A stretch of DNA of 64,000 bases. Source: an uncultured Sphingomonadales bacterium. GTDB lineage: Bacteria > Pseudomonadota > Alphaproteobacteria > Sphingomonadales > Sphingomonadaceae. The position numbers and the translations under genes were made by a program. Location of the stretch: the NCBI GenBank assembly GCA_937898525.1, contig CALCBC010000012.1:1-64000 (forward strand), given 5' to 3'. Shown one piece after another: positions 1-9,930 of this stretch. The notes beneath the pieces are model-generated. The model did not search any database, was not told where the DNA came from, and saw only the letters and a program-made list of their open reading frames with translations. The stretch's first letter is position 1, and each line of letters starts with the position of its first letter.

Positions 1-54
1 AAACAAGTTCAGGGTGACGGGTGACGATCGGGGAAGCTGGCGGGGTTTCCGCGG

Positions 55-966
55 TCAGCTCGCGTGCGCCTCGAGGCTGCCCCAGATCGTCTCGACGAAA
101 GCGTCGTCGCCGACGAAGCTGTTCGGGTTGTTCGACAGGCCGGCGAGCGGTCTGGCGGCCCTGGCCTGCTCGAGCGTTTGCCCGGCGTCCTTCAGCGCCG
201 CGACGCGTTCGACCGCGGTGGCGATCATCCCGCGCCAGGCGATCAGGTCGGCGCGGCGCGCGAGCGGGCCGTGGCCGGGGATCACCACCGTGTCGGCATT
301 GGTCATCGCGATCATCTGGTCCAACGAGGTGAGCAGGTGCCGCACGTTGCCTCCCGACGAGAGGTCGATGAACGGGAAGCCGGCCTGGTGCATCATCATG
401 TCGCCGGTATGCAGTACGTTGGCCTTGCGCCAGTAGACCGCGGTGTCGCCGTCGGTGTGACCCCCGCCGGTGTGGATCAGGTCGATCGTGTCGCCGTTGA
501 GGTGGAAGCTCAACGCGTGGTCGTAAGTGACGATCGGCAGCGCTTCCTTCGGAGCCGGGGCCGAGTCATTGCCCGCTACCGCGCCGCCGGCAGCGAGCCG
601 GTCGCGCACCCGGGTCTGCGCGACGATGATCGCGCCGGCCCTGCCGAACGGCTCGTTGCCGCCCGCGTGGTCGAAGTGCCAGTGCGTGTTGACGAGGAAC
701 CTGACCGGGCTCGCTCCGAGACCGGCGATCGCCGCCTGGATCTTCGGCACCAGCGGCGCGAACTGGTCGTCGACGATCAGGGTGCCGTCCTCGCCGTAGC
801 TCACCCCGATGTTGCCGCCGTTGCCGAACAGCACGGCGACGCCGGGGCGGATCTCGGTTGCGGTGACCTGGATCGCGTCCCAATCGGGCTGTTGCGGCTG
901 GGCGATGGCGGCCCCGGCAAGGGCCAGCACGGCGGCGGAACCGAAAACGAGCGGACGAAGCTTCAT
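55..966 (-). CDS. Secreted MBL-fold metallo-hydrolase
   Basis: A 303-residue protein with an N-terminal signal peptide (about residues 1-22, ending AIAQ). It has the metallo-beta-lactamase fold signature HWHFDH at 95-100 (His95, His97, Asp99, His100). Further metal-ligand candidates are His170 in GGGHTDGD, Asp189 in HTGD and His232 in PGHGP. This is the broad periplasmic cyclase/SoxH/QuiP-like hydrolase group, probably binuclear zinc; the substrate cannot be read from sequence. The frame stays open far upstream, but the signal peptide and the position just after dnaJ fix the ATG at 966. It lies on the same strand 50 bp after dnaJ, so read-through from the chaperone operon is possible. Confidence 0.85.
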   Translation of the reverse strand: MKLRPLVFGSAAVLALAGAAIAQPQQPDWDAIQVTATEIRPGVAVLFGNGGNIGVSYGEDGTLIVDDQFAPLVPKIQAAIAGLGASPVRFLVNTHWHFDHAGGNEPFGRAGAIIVAQTRVRDRLAAGGAVAGNDSAPAPKEALPIVTYDHALSFHLNGDTIDLIHTGGGHTDGDTAVYWRKANVLHTGDMMMHQAGFPFIDLSSGGNVRHLLTSLDQMIAMTNADTVVIPGHGPLARRADLIAWRGMIATAVERVAALKDAGQTLEQARAARPLAGLSNNPNSFVGDDAFVETIWGSLEAHAS

Positions 967-1016
967 CGCAGCCCTCCCCCTTTGTGCGGTAATCGTAACC
1001 GCCGGGGAGCGCCCTG

Positions 1017-2126
1017 TCAGCCCTTGAACGCGCTCTTGAGTTTGGCGAAGAATCCCGCGCTTTCCGGGCATTCCTCGCCGGTTTCGGTCTCGCGGAACTC
1101 GCACAGCAGTTCGCGCTGGCGCGCGGTCAGCCGGGTCGGTGTCTCGACAACGATCTCGATCACGAGGTCGCCCCGGCCGCGGCCTTGCAGCACTGGCATG
1201 CCGGCGCCGCGCTTGCGCAGCTGCTTGCCCGACTGGATGCCGGCCGGGATGTCGATCGCATGAGCCTCGCCGTCGAGGCCGGGGATCTCGATTGTGCCGC
1301 CGAGCGCGGCGGTGGTGAAGCTGATCGGCACGCGGGTGAACAGCGAGGTGCCCTCGCGCTGGAACACCGGGTGCGGCTTGACGTGGACGAAGATGTAGAG
1401 GTCGCCCGGCGGCGCGCCGTGCGGGCCGGCCTCGCCCTTGCCCGCCAGGCGGATGCGGGTGCCGTTGTCGACCCCCGGGGGGATTTCGACCGACAGCGAC
1501 TGGACCTTGTCCACCCGTCCCTCGCCGCGGCAGGCGCGGCACGGCTTCTCGATGACTTCGCCGCGGCCGTGGCAGTTGGGGCACGGCTTCTCGATCACGA
1601 AGAAGCCCTGCTGCGCGCGGACCTTGCCCTGCCCGCGGCACAGCTCGCAGCGGCGCGACGAGGTACCCGCCTCGGCGCCCGAGCCACCGCACGGCTCGCA
1701 GGCGACCGAAACCTCGACCTTGATCTCGCTGGTGCGGCCGTGGAACGCGTCCTCGAGCTCGACCTGCAGGTCGTAGCGCAAGTCGGCTCCGCGGCGCGGT
1801 CGCGTGCGTCCACCGCCGAAGGCGCTCCCGAAAATGGTCTCGAAGATGTCGCCGAGGTCGCCGAAATCCGCGTGCGGTCCGCCGGCGCCGCCCTGGGTGA
1901 AGGCGGCATGGCCATAACGGTCGTAGGCGGCGCGCTTCTGCGGGTCCTTGAGGCACTCGTAAGCGGCGCTGATCGCCTTGAACTTGTCCTCGTTTTCCTT
2001 GCAGCCCCCGTTGCGGTCGGGATGGTACTGCATCGCGAGCTTGCGGTACGCGGACTTGATCGTCGCCGCGTCCGCATTCCGGTCGACGCCGAGCAGCTCG
2101 TAGAAATCGTGTTCCATCGCCGACAT
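1017..2126 (-). CDS. dnaJ: Chaperone DnaJ
   Basis: Hsp40 co-chaperone that stimulates DnaK ATPase activity and delivers unfolded clients. At 369 residues it is a normal full-length type I DnaJ: J domain with the HPD tripeptide at 35-37, a Gly/Phe-rich linker, four CxxCxGxG zinc-finger repeats (CEPCGGSG, CELCRGQG, CPNCHGRG, CRACRGEG), then the C-terminal substrate-binding domains. The ATG at 2126 is preceded by a GAGAGGG-type ribosome binding site contributed by the edge of a palindromic element. An internal ATG at 2117 (MEHDFYELLG) is the alternative start but lacks such a site. It follows dnaK on the same strand. Confidence 0.97.
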   Translation of the reverse strand: MSAMEHDFYELLGVDRNADAATIKSAYRKLAMQYHPDRNGGCKENEDKFKAISAAYECLKDPQKRAAYDRYGHAAFTQGGAGGPHADFGDLGDIFETIFGSAFGGGRTRPRRGADLRYDLQVELEDAFHGRTSEIKVEVSVACEPCGGSGAEAGTSSRRCELCRGQGKVRAQQGFFVIEKPCPNCHGRGEVIEKPCRACRGEGRVDKVQSLSVEIPPGVDNGTRIRLAGKGEAGPHGAPPGDLYIFVHVKPHPVFQREGTSLFTRVPISFTTAALGGTIEIPGLDGEAHAIDIPAGIQSGKQLRKRGAGMPVLQGRGRGDLVIEIVVETPTRLTARQRELLCEFRETETGEECPESAGFFAKLKSAFKG

Positions 2127-2133
2127 CAGATAG

Positions 2134-2235
2134 CCCTCTCCCCTTCAGGGGAGAGGGTTGGGAGAGCGGAAAGCATCTTTTCCACCGTCTCCCAAATCCC
2201 CCTCGCCCCGACCCTCTCCACAGAAGCGGAGAGGG
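2134..2235. repeat. Multi-hairpin palindromic element between dnaK and dnaJ
   Basis: Three consecutive hairpins fill the dnaK-dnaJ gap. The first has 10-bp perfect arms (2134-2143 with 2148-2157, loop TTCA). The second has arms TTGGGAGA/TCTCCCAA (2158-2165 with 2188-2195) and an inner GGAAA/TTTCC stem. The third has arms CCCTCTCC/GGAGAGGG (2212-2219 with 2228-2235). Two elements with the same C-rich palindromic character lie inside glyS (44631-44723 and 45018-45105). In the transcript this would form a stable intercistronic structure and provide the dnaJ ribosome binding site. Confidence 0.85.
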
Positions 2236-2247
2236 AGGGAAGCCAGA

Positions 2248-4173
<1,926 letters not shown>

Positions 4174-4263
4174 AAGGTTTCCCCGCATCCCTTTGTCAGT
4201 TGGACGCCGCCCCTCGGCCTCCCGTCCCGGCAAGACCCCTCGGCGGCTCGTTTCACGCGGCGG

Positions 4264-4291
4264 ATATAGGTGCGCATCGGGTTGTGACAAG
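4264..4291 (-). promoter_or_regulatory. Sigma-32-type heat-shock promoter of dnaK
   Basis: On the minus strand the sequence reads CTTG (4288-4291), a 17-nt spacer, then CCTATAT (4264-4270). This matches the alphaproteobacterial RpoH consensus CTTG-N17-CYTATNT. It lies about 90 bp before the dnaK ATG, so the leader would be roughly 80 nt. No CIRCE inverted repeat (TTAGCACTC-N9-GAGTGCTAA) is present here, so dnaK appears to be under RpoH rather than HrcA control. Confidence 0.75.
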
Positions 4292-4338
4292 AGAGGCAGC
4301 GAGTTACACCCCCGCCCGGAAACCTGGGGAGGAACACC

Positions 4339-4797
4339 ATGAAAAAGAGGTTCTGGGCCGCCGCTGCTGTGGGACTTGCGGTGGCAGGTCTCGCGGCGTG
4401 CGGTGAGACGAGTGCACCCACCGAGGCAGCGCCCGAGAGTCCGGCGGGGATCAGCGTCAGCAACGCGCGGCTGATGCTGCCGGCAGTATCCGGCAACCCC
4501 GGGGCCCTTTACTTCGAGGTGAAGAACGACGGCGAGAAGAACCGGATGATCCGCCTGGTCGAAATCGCGGGAGCCGGGAGCGCGATGATGCATTCCGCCG
4601 AGATGTTCGAGTTGCCGCAGGTCCCCGTTCCGGCCGGCGAGACCGCGTCGTTCGCGCCGGGCGAGAAGCACGTCATGGCGATGGACCTTGCCGACACGGT
4701 GACGGCGGGCAGCACAGCGGAAGTCACGCTGACGTTCGTCGGCGGCGACAAGCTGAGCTTCCCCGCCGAAGTGCGCGCCGCGGGCGACGAGCGATGA
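4339..4797 (+). CDS. PCu(A)C-family copper chaperone lipoprotein
   Basis: A 152-residue protein with a lipoprotein signal (LAAC, Cys21), so probably a membrane-anchored periplasmic protein. The PCu(A)C domain is recognised from MMHSAEM (His85), the PVPAGETASFAPGEKHVM segment (His111, Met113) and the beta-sandwich spacing. This family carries Cu(I) to cytochrome oxidase. The loop between the first histidine and the PAG segment is shorter than in typical members, and the Met of the H-x10-M part of the motif is not in its usual place; Met89 may substitute. It is divergent from dnaK and has a good GGGGAGG ribosome binding site before the ATG. Confidence 0.8.
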   Translation: MKKRFWAAAAVGLAVAGLAACGETSAPTEAAPESPAGISVSNARLMLPAVSGNPGALYFEVKNDGEKNRMIRLVEIAGAGSAMMHSAEMFELPQVPVPAGETASFAPGEKHVMAMDLADTVTAGSTAEVTLTFVGGDKLSFPAEVRAAGDER

Positions 4798-4870
4798 GGG
4801 AGTCGGCGCGCTGACAGAGGCCGGGGCCGCCTGTCCCGTCGGCGGTGAGCGCCGCCTGACGGAAGGAGAG

Positions 4871-5308
4871 GTGGCTCTCGGCCGCAGCGTGTTCGGCAGC
4901 GCGATTGATTTCGCCCGCGTCACCATCCGACGCCGCAAGTTCTTTCCGCTGCAGCCGCGCAAGATCACGATGGCGCCGCGCGGACACCTTCATTTTCATC
5001 CCCTTGGCGACGCCTATTGCGACGACTTCTCGACACAGCCGGTACTCCGGCAGGGCCTGTTCATCCACGAGCTGACGCATGTCTGGCAGACCCAGACACG
5101 CGGCGACTGGTACCTGCTGCTGCGGCGGCATCCGTTCTGCCGCTACCACTACAGCCTGCGGCCGGGCTGGCCGCTCGAGCGCTACGGGATCGAGCAGCAG
5201 GCCGAGATCGTGCGCCACGCGTTCCTGCTGCGCCGCGGCGTCCGTCTCGCCGGCGTGGCCGACCCGTCTGCCTACGACGTGCTGGTCGATTTTCCCGGAG
5301 CACGCTAG
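4871..5308 (+). CDS. Putative HExxH zinc-peptidase-like protein (vgr-related family)
   Basis: About 145 residues from the GTG at 4871, which follows GGAAGGAGAG. The frame is open upstream to the preceding gene, and the residues before the GTG (RRLTEGE) look conserved, so a start nearer 4811 with a CTG codon is possible. The core contains IHELTHVWQTQ, an HExxH zinc-peptidase-like motif resembling the DUF4157 domain, followed by an EQQAE segment that could supply the third ligand. Sphingomonad relatives are often labelled vgr related protein. There is no signal peptide. Enzymatic activity is inferred from the motif only. Confidence 0.65.
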   Translation: MALGRSVFGSAIDFARVTIRRRKFFPLQPRKITMAPRGHLHFHPLGDAYCDDFSTQPVLRQGLFIHELTHVWQTQTRGDWYLLLRRHPFCRYHYSLRPGWPLERYGIEQQAEIVRHAFLLRRGVRLAGVADPSAYDVLVDFPGAR

Positions 5309-5331
5309 ATTCGTGAAGGGAGGACGAACGG

Positions 5332-6024
5332 ATGCCACACAAGGTCGACCATCACGCGATACTCGACGCACTCGCCGCGACGCGCGGCGGCGTACGCAAC
5401 GCCTTCACCACCATCGACCCGCGCCGCACCGCGCACCTGGTGATCGACATGCAGAACGGGTTCATGGAACCCGGCGCTCCCGTCGAGGTGCCTGAGGCGC
5501 GCACGATCGTCGGCAACGTCAATCGCATCGCCGCGGCGATACGCGAGGCGGGCGGGCTCAACGTATGGGTGCGTTTCACCACGCCCGAAGGCGACGCGCC
5601 CGCCTGGCCGGTGTTCTACGAGCGGATGGGAATGGCCGCCGACGGCCACCGGGCCGCGTTCACGCCCGGCGCACACTACTGGCAGCTGTGGCCCGAGCTC
5701 GACGTTCGGCCCGATGACGCGGTGGTCGAGAAATACCGCTTTAGCGCCTTCACCCCCGGCGCGAGCGGACTCGATGCGTTGCTGCGCGAGCGCGGGATCG
5801 ACACCGTGATCGTGACGGGGACGCTGACCAATTGCTGCTGCGAGAGCACCGCGCGCGATGCGATGCAGCTCAACTACCGCGTGCTGATGGCTGCGGACGC
5901 CAACGCCGCGCTGAGCGACGAAGCGCATGCCGCGACGCTCCACATCCTGGCCATGGTGTTTGCCGACCTTCATTCGACCGACGAGCTGGTGGAGCTGCTC
6001 AGGACACCGGCGCTCGCCGGCTAG
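5332..6024 (+). CDS. Isochorismatase-family cysteine hydrolase
   Basis: A 230-residue cytosolic hydrolase of the isochorismatase-like superfamily. The catalytic triad can be read as Asp39 in HLVIDMQNGF, Lys134 in VVEKYRFSAF and the nucleophile Cys169 in TNCCCESTARDA. Members hydrolyse amides or vinyl ethers such as nicotinamide, ureidoacrylate, biuret or isochorismate; the substrate is not evident here. A GGGAGGACG ribosome binding site precedes the ATG. It is followed 12 bp later by the PH-domain membrane protein, so the two are probably co-transcribed. Confidence 0.85.
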   Translation: MPHKVDHHAILDALAATRGGVRNAFTTIDPRRTAHLVIDMQNGFMEPGAPVEVPEARTIVGNVNRIAAAIREAGGLNVWVRFTTPEGDAPAWPVFYERMGMAADGHRAAFTPGAHYWQLWPELDVRPDDAVVEKYRFSAFTPGASGLDALLRERGIDTVIVTGTLTNCCCESTARDAMQLNYRVLMAADANAALSDEAHAATLHILAMVFADLHSTDELVELLRTPALAG

Positions 6025-6036
6025 AGGGAGCGAAAG

Positions 6037-6540
6037 ATGGACCCGGTGCAGGATTCCTTCAGGCCTTCGACCTTCGGCTGGCTGCGCGGCACCGCTGCCG
6101 GCCTCGGCACGGTGTTGATAGGCATCGCCGGGTTTGCCCTGATGGTGGCGAAGGCCGGCGACTGGGGCGCCTGGCCGCTCGTCCTGACCGGACTCGCGGT
6201 GCTCATCGTGCTGTTCAAGTGGATCGAGAGCATGAGCGCCAAGTACGAGATCACGCCCGAGCGGCTGATCGTGCGTCGCGGGATCGTGTTCAAGTCGATC
6301 GACGAGATCGAGCTTTACCGGGTCAAGGACGTGCGGATGGATTTCAGCCTCCTCAACCAGTGGGCCGGCATCGGCAACATCAGCCTTACCTCGAGCGACG
6401 AGACTACCCGGACGGGCGAACTCGTCATGCGCCACATCGAACAGGCGCAGCCGCGGCGCGAGTTGATCCGCCGGCTCGTCGATGCAGCGCGGCGCCTGCG
6501 CGGTGTGCGCGAGATCGACATGGCGCACGGGGAACATTGA
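6037..6540 (+). CDS. PH-domain (bPH2/YdbS-like) membrane protein
   Basis: A 167-residue protein with two transmembrane helices in the first 65 residues (LGTVLIGIAGFALMV and LVLTGLAVLIVLF). A bacterial PH-like domain follows, recognisable from YEITPERLIVRRGIVFKSIDEIELYRVKDV. Function of this family is generally unknown; related YdbS/YdbT proteins are linked to envelope stress in Bacillus. It lies 12 bp downstream of the cysteine hydrolase. Confidence 0.75.
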   Translation: MDPVQDSFRPSTFGWLRGTAAGLGTVLIGIAGFALMVAKAGDWGAWPLVLTGLAVLIVLFKWIESMSAKYEITPERLIVRRGIVFKSIDEIELYRVKDVRMDFSLLNQWAGIGNISLTSSDETTRTGELVMRHIEQAQPRRELIRRLVDAARRLRGVREIDMAHGEH

Positions 6541-6562
6541 GCAGTTCGCGTTCGTCGCCCGA

Positions 6563-6630
6563 CCGCTCGACCTGAGCTTGTCGAAGGGTGCGAGCGCGGT
6601 CGTGTGGTTCGACAGGCTCACGACGAGCGG
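6563..6630. repeat. Extragenic inverted repeat, TTCGACAGGCTCA family
   Basis: Two 23-nt arms (6563-6585 and 6608-6630) are inverted copies of each other with three mismatches, separated by 22 nt. The right arm begins TTCGACAGGCTCACGACGAG. This matches a dispersed extragenic repeat I know from Sphingomonadales genomes. It sits in the 237-bp gap before the dioxygenase gene. A more degenerate pair occurs at 40314-40411. Confidence 0.8.
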
Positions 6631-6777
6631 ACTGGCAGAACCAGCAACCGATCTAGGCCTCCTGGCAAGATTGTTGCAGGACTGCGAACCAAACTGAAAT
6701 TGAGGCCAGTAGCTGCAACTGGTATCCTCTGAAATCAGATCGGGCGGCCCAACCCGCGCCCGGTCGCGGAATTACCC

Positions 6778-7938
6778 ATGCGGCTTTCCGACTACGGCAT
6801 GTCACGCGAGAGGGGCTTCCTTTCGCACTACGAAATCGACGAAGTCTTCCTGCCGACCTGGTTCGACCCGGTCGTCGACACGGCCGAGCGCCTGAGTGAC
6901 CTGCTGACCTCGGGTCGCGTGCGCCACTGGCTTGCGCGGCTGCCCGAGCACGACATCGCCGACTGGGCGCGCACCGCGCCCGAGGAACAGGTGCGCACGA
7001 TGATGGTGCGGTACAGCTTCCTCGTGCAGGCGTGGGTCTGGGGCGAGCCCGAGCCGCCCGCCTCGCTCCCCGCCAGCCTCGCCCGCCCGATCGTCGCGCT
7101 CGCCGACCGGCTCGGCCAGGCGCCGCTGCTCCCCTACTCGGCCTACGTGCTCGACAACTGGGCGCGCATCGACAAGTCGGGCCCGGTCACGCTCGACAAC
7201 ATCCGCATGGTGCAGAACTTCCTCGGCGGTGCGGACGAGAACTGGTTCGTGATGATCCACGTCGCCATCGAAGCCGAGGCCGGCGTGCTGCTCGACAACG
7301 CGGTGCAGCTGGTCGAAGCCGCCGCGCAGGAGGACGCCGAGCGCTGCGAGGCGCTGCTCTCGGGGATGGACCTTGCCTGGGAGCGGATCTACGCGGTGTT
7401 CAAGCGCATGCCGGAGCGCTGCGACCCCTACATCTATTTTCACCGCGTGCGGCCCTATATCCACGGCTGGGCGAACAACCCCGCGCTCGGCGAAGGCCTC
7501 GTCTACGAGGGCGTCGAGAAGTTCGGCGAAAAACCCCAGGCGTTCCGCGGCCAGACCGGCTCGCAGAGCTCGATAGTGCCGGCGATGGATGCGTTGTTCG
7601 CGGTGCGTCACAGCGACGATCCGCTCAAGACTTTTCTGGATGAGCTGCACCACTATCGCCCAGTGCCACACCGGCGCTTCATCGAGGATCTGGGCGCACG
7701 ATCGACGTTGCGTGATTTTGTCACACGAACGAACTCACCGGCACTGCGCGACGCGTTCAACACCTGCCTCGAGCAGGTCGCCAGGTTCCGCACGCGGCAT
7801 CTCGAGTACGCGGCGAGCTACATCAACAAGCAGGCGGGCTCGATCGCCGGCAACGACCCTGACGTCGGCACCGGCGGCACCCCGTTCATGAAGTACCTGA
7901 AGAAGCACCGCGACGAGAACCGGGCCCAGATAGTCTGA
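6778..7938 (+). CDS. Indoleamine 2,3-dioxygenase family protein
   Basis: A 386-residue heme protein of the IDO family, which oxidatively opens the indole ring of tryptophan or related indoleamines. Diagnostic features are the YFHRVRPYIHGW segment (Arg225, aligning with substrate-binding Arg231 of human IDO1), FRGQTGSQSS at 257-265, the proximal heme-ligand candidate His341 in FRTRHLEY, and the GTGGTPFMKYLKKHR C-terminal block that contacts substrate. No kynurenine-pathway genes are adjacent, so the physiological substrate is unclear. The region upstream carries a repeat and presumably its own promoter. Confidence 0.88.
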   Translation: MRLSDYGMSRERGFLSHYEIDEVFLPTWFDPVVDTAERLSDLLTSGRVRHWLARLPEHDIADWARTAPEEQVRTMMVRYSFLVQAWVWGEPEPPASLPASLARPIVALADRLGQAPLLPYSAYVLDNWARIDKSGPVTLDNIRMVQNFLGGADENWFVMIHVAIEAEAGVLLDNAVQLVEAAAQEDAERCEALLSGMDLAWERIYAVFKRMPERCDPYIYFHRVRPYIHGWANNPALGEGLVYEGVEKFGEKPQAFRGQTGSQSSIVPAMDALFAVRHSDDPLKTFLDELHHYRPVPHRRFIEDLGARSTLRDFVTRTNSPALRDAFNTCLEQVARFRTRHLEYAASYINKQAGSIAGNDPDVGTGGTPFMKYLKKHRDENRAQIV

Positions 7939-7962
7939 CGCCCGGTCCTGCGCGGAGCACCG

Positions 7963-8232
7963 CTAGCACCGCTCGCGATATTCGTCGCCGTAGCGGTCGC
8001 GGTAGTAGCACCACTCGCCGTCCTTGCGGATCAGGGCGCCGCCGATCGCCCCGGCCGCCGCGCCGATTGCCGCCGAGCGGCCGATATTGGAATCGGTCGC
8101 CGCACCGACGCCCGCGCCAACCGCGGCGCCGACGGCGGCACCCTCGACACCGTAGTTCCTGGCGCATCCGCCAACGGCGAGCGCCGAGGCGAGGCACGCC
8201 GATACAATCAAGCCCTTGGTTTTGCTGGTCAT
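7963..8232 (-). CDS. Small glycine-zipper lipoprotein
   Basis: An 89-residue protein from the ATG at 8232, which has an AGGAG ribosome binding site; a start 30 nt upstream is less likely. The lipoprotein signal ends at Cys23 (AVGGC). It is followed by Gly/Ala repeats (GAAVGAAVGAGVGAA and AAIGAAAGAIGGALI), a glycine-zipper like that of 17-kDa surface antigen and OsmB-type outer-membrane lipoproteins. The short C-terminus is rich in Tyr/Arg and ends with Cys. Probably an outer-membrane lipoprotein of unknown role. Confidence 0.75.
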   Translation of the reverse strand: MTSKTKGLIVSACLASALAVGGCARNYGVEGAAVGAAVGAGVGAATDSNIGRSAAIGAAAGAIGGALIRKDGEWCYYRDRYGDEYRERC

Positions 8233-8299
8233 GTCCGTTCTCCTCGAAGGAGCTACGGACAAGTGAAGGGGCCGTTCCGCCAGTCGTCCCGACTGAGGC

Positions 8300-8878
8300 T
8301 CAGTCCGGCTTCTTCGCCACCGCCACCATTGCGGGCCTGAGCAGCCGGTCCTTGATCATGTAACCCGACTGCATCTCCTGCACGACGGTGCCGGGTTCGG
8401 CCTCGTCGGTCGGGACCTCGAGCATCGCCTGGTGCTGGTTCGGGTCGAGCGGCAGCCCCTTCGAGGCGATGCGGGTGATGCCGTGGAGTCCGAAGACCTT
8501 TTCCAGTTCGCGCTGGGTCGCCTCGATGCCGGCGAGGAAGCCCTTCAGTTTCTCGTCCTCGCGCATCTCGTCTGTCACGTGATCGAGCGCGCGCGCGAGG
8601 TTGTCCGCCACCGACAGGATGTCGCGCGCAAAGCCGGTCGCAGCGTAGGCGCGCGCGTCGGCGACTTCCTTCTCCATGCGCCGGCGCACGTTCTGCACTT
8701 CGGCGCGCGCATAGAGCATGTCCTGCTGCGCCTTTTCGAGATCGGCCCGCAGCGAGGCCAGCGCATCGTCGAGCTTGGCCTCGTCCTTGGCCAGCTCGCC
8801 GCCATCGAGCAGCTCATCGGGAACACCCTCGAGTTCCTTCTCCACTGCTTCGTCGCGCGGTTCGTCCGTTCCGGTCAT
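8300..8878 (-). CDS. grpE: Nucleotide exchange factor GrpE
   Basis: A 192-residue GrpE, which releases ADP from DnaK. It has an acidic N-terminus (EKELEGVPDELLDGG), a long coiled coil (DDALASLRADLEKAQQDMLYARAEVQNVRRR split across residues 30-65) and the C-terminal beta domain with LDPNQHQAMLEVPTDE and GYMIKDRLLRPAMVAVAK, the DnaK-contacting wing. The ATG at 8878 lies 11 bp after the hrcA stop. The hrcA-grpE pair is probably one operon, with dnaK-dnaJ elsewhere in the window. Confidence 0.95.
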   Translation of the reverse strand: MTGTDEPRDEAVEKELEGVPDELLDGGELAKDEAKLDDALASLRADLEKAQQDMLYARAEVQNVRRRMEKEVADARAYAATGFARDILSVADNLARALDHVTDEMREDEKLKGFLAGIEATQRELEKVFGLHGITRIASKGLPLDPNQHQAMLEVPTDEAEPGTVVQEMQSGYMIKDRLLRPAMVAVAKKPD

Positions 8879-8889
8879 CGTGTTTCCGT

Positions 8890-9930
8890 CTATCCGATAT
8901 ACTTGCCCAGGGAGCGGGCGGTGAAATCCACCATGGGCACGACCCGCGCGTAATTCAACCGGGTCGGCCCGATGACCCCGAGCACGCCGACGACCCTGCC
9001 CTCGCGGTCGCGATAGGGGGCGGCAATGACGGAAGAGCCCGACAGGGAGAACAACCGGTTCTCGCTGCCGATGAAAATCCGCGTCGCTTCGGCCTCGCGC
9101 GCGGAATCGAGCAGCTCCGCGACCGATTGCTTGTTCTCGAGGTCGTCGATCAGCGAACGCACCCGCTCGATGTCGCTCAGCGCCGCATCGTCGAGCAGCC
9201 GGGCCTGGCCGCGGACGATCAGCACGGGCCGCCGTTCGGCATCCTCGCTCCACACCGCGAGGCCCCGCGCAACGAGATCGCGGCTCGCGCTGTCGAGCGC
9301 CGACTTGCCCGAGGCAATCTCGGCCTGCATGGCCCGCGCCGCCTCGGCAAGCGTGCGGCCGGCGAGCCGGGCGGTGATGTAGTTCGAGGCTTCCTGCAGC
9401 ATCGAAACCGAGGTGCCCGGCGGAAGCTCGAGAATCCGGTTCTCGATCGTGCCGTCGGCGCCGACGACCACCGCCAGCGCGCGGCCGCGATCGAGCGGGA
9501 CAATGCTCATCTGCGCCAGCGCCGGTTCGCGCCGCGGGACCATGACCATGCCCGCCGCCCCGGACAATTCCGACAGCACGGAGCTGGTCGCCTCGAGAGC
9601 CGCCTCGATAGGTCCGGGCCGGTCCAGGCGCCGCTCGATGGCGGCGCGTTCCTCAGCGGTCGGCTCTGCCACCTGCATCATCCCGTCGACGAACAGCCGG
9701 AGCCCGAGCTCGGTCGGCATCCGTCCGGCGCTGGTGTGCGGCGCGGCGAGCAGGCCGAGCGCCTCGAGTTCGCTGAGCACCGAGCGGATCGACGCCGGAG
9801 ACAGGTTGATCCCGCCCTCGGCGAGCGTCTTCGAGCCCACCGGCTGACCGCTGTCGAGATAGCCTTCGACGACCAGGCGAAAGATCGTCCGCGCGCGCTC
9901 GGTCAGTTCGCTTACCGGGGGAGAGGTCAT
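8890..9930 (-). CDS. hrcA: Heat-inducible transcription repressor HrcA
   Basis: A 346-residue HrcA, the repressor that binds CIRCE elements, normally upstream of groESL. The N-terminal winged helix reads TIFRLVVEGYLDSGQPVGSK and NLSPASIRSVLSELE. The C-terminal GAF-like domain includes GVIGPTRLNYARVVPMVDF, a family hallmark. No CIRCE repeat is visible anywhere in the flanking DNA, so its targets lie outside the window. It is divergent from rph with a gap of 62 bp. Confidence 0.96.
   Translation of the reverse strand: MTSPPVSELTERARTIFRLVVEGYLDSGQPVGSKTLAEGGINLSPASIRSVLSELEALGLLAAPHTSAGRMPTELGLRLFVDGMMQVAEPTAEERAAIERRLDRPGPIEAALEATSSVLSELSGAAGMVMVPRREPALAQMSIVPLDRGRALAVVVGADGTIENRILELPPGTSVSMLQEASNYITARLAGRTLAEAARAMQAEIASGKSALDSASRDLVARGLAVWSEDAERRPVLIVRGQARLLDDAALSDIERVRSLIDDLENKQSVAELLDSAREAEATRIFIGSENRLFSLSGSSVIAAPYRDREGRVVGVLGVIGPTRLNYARVVPMVDFTARSLGKYIG

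Noticed and set aside
4174..4968. N-terminal extension of the dnaK frame upstream of 4173
   Set aside because: DnaK begins MAKVIGIDLG. The extension crosses the heat-shock promoter and the opposite PCu(A)C gene.
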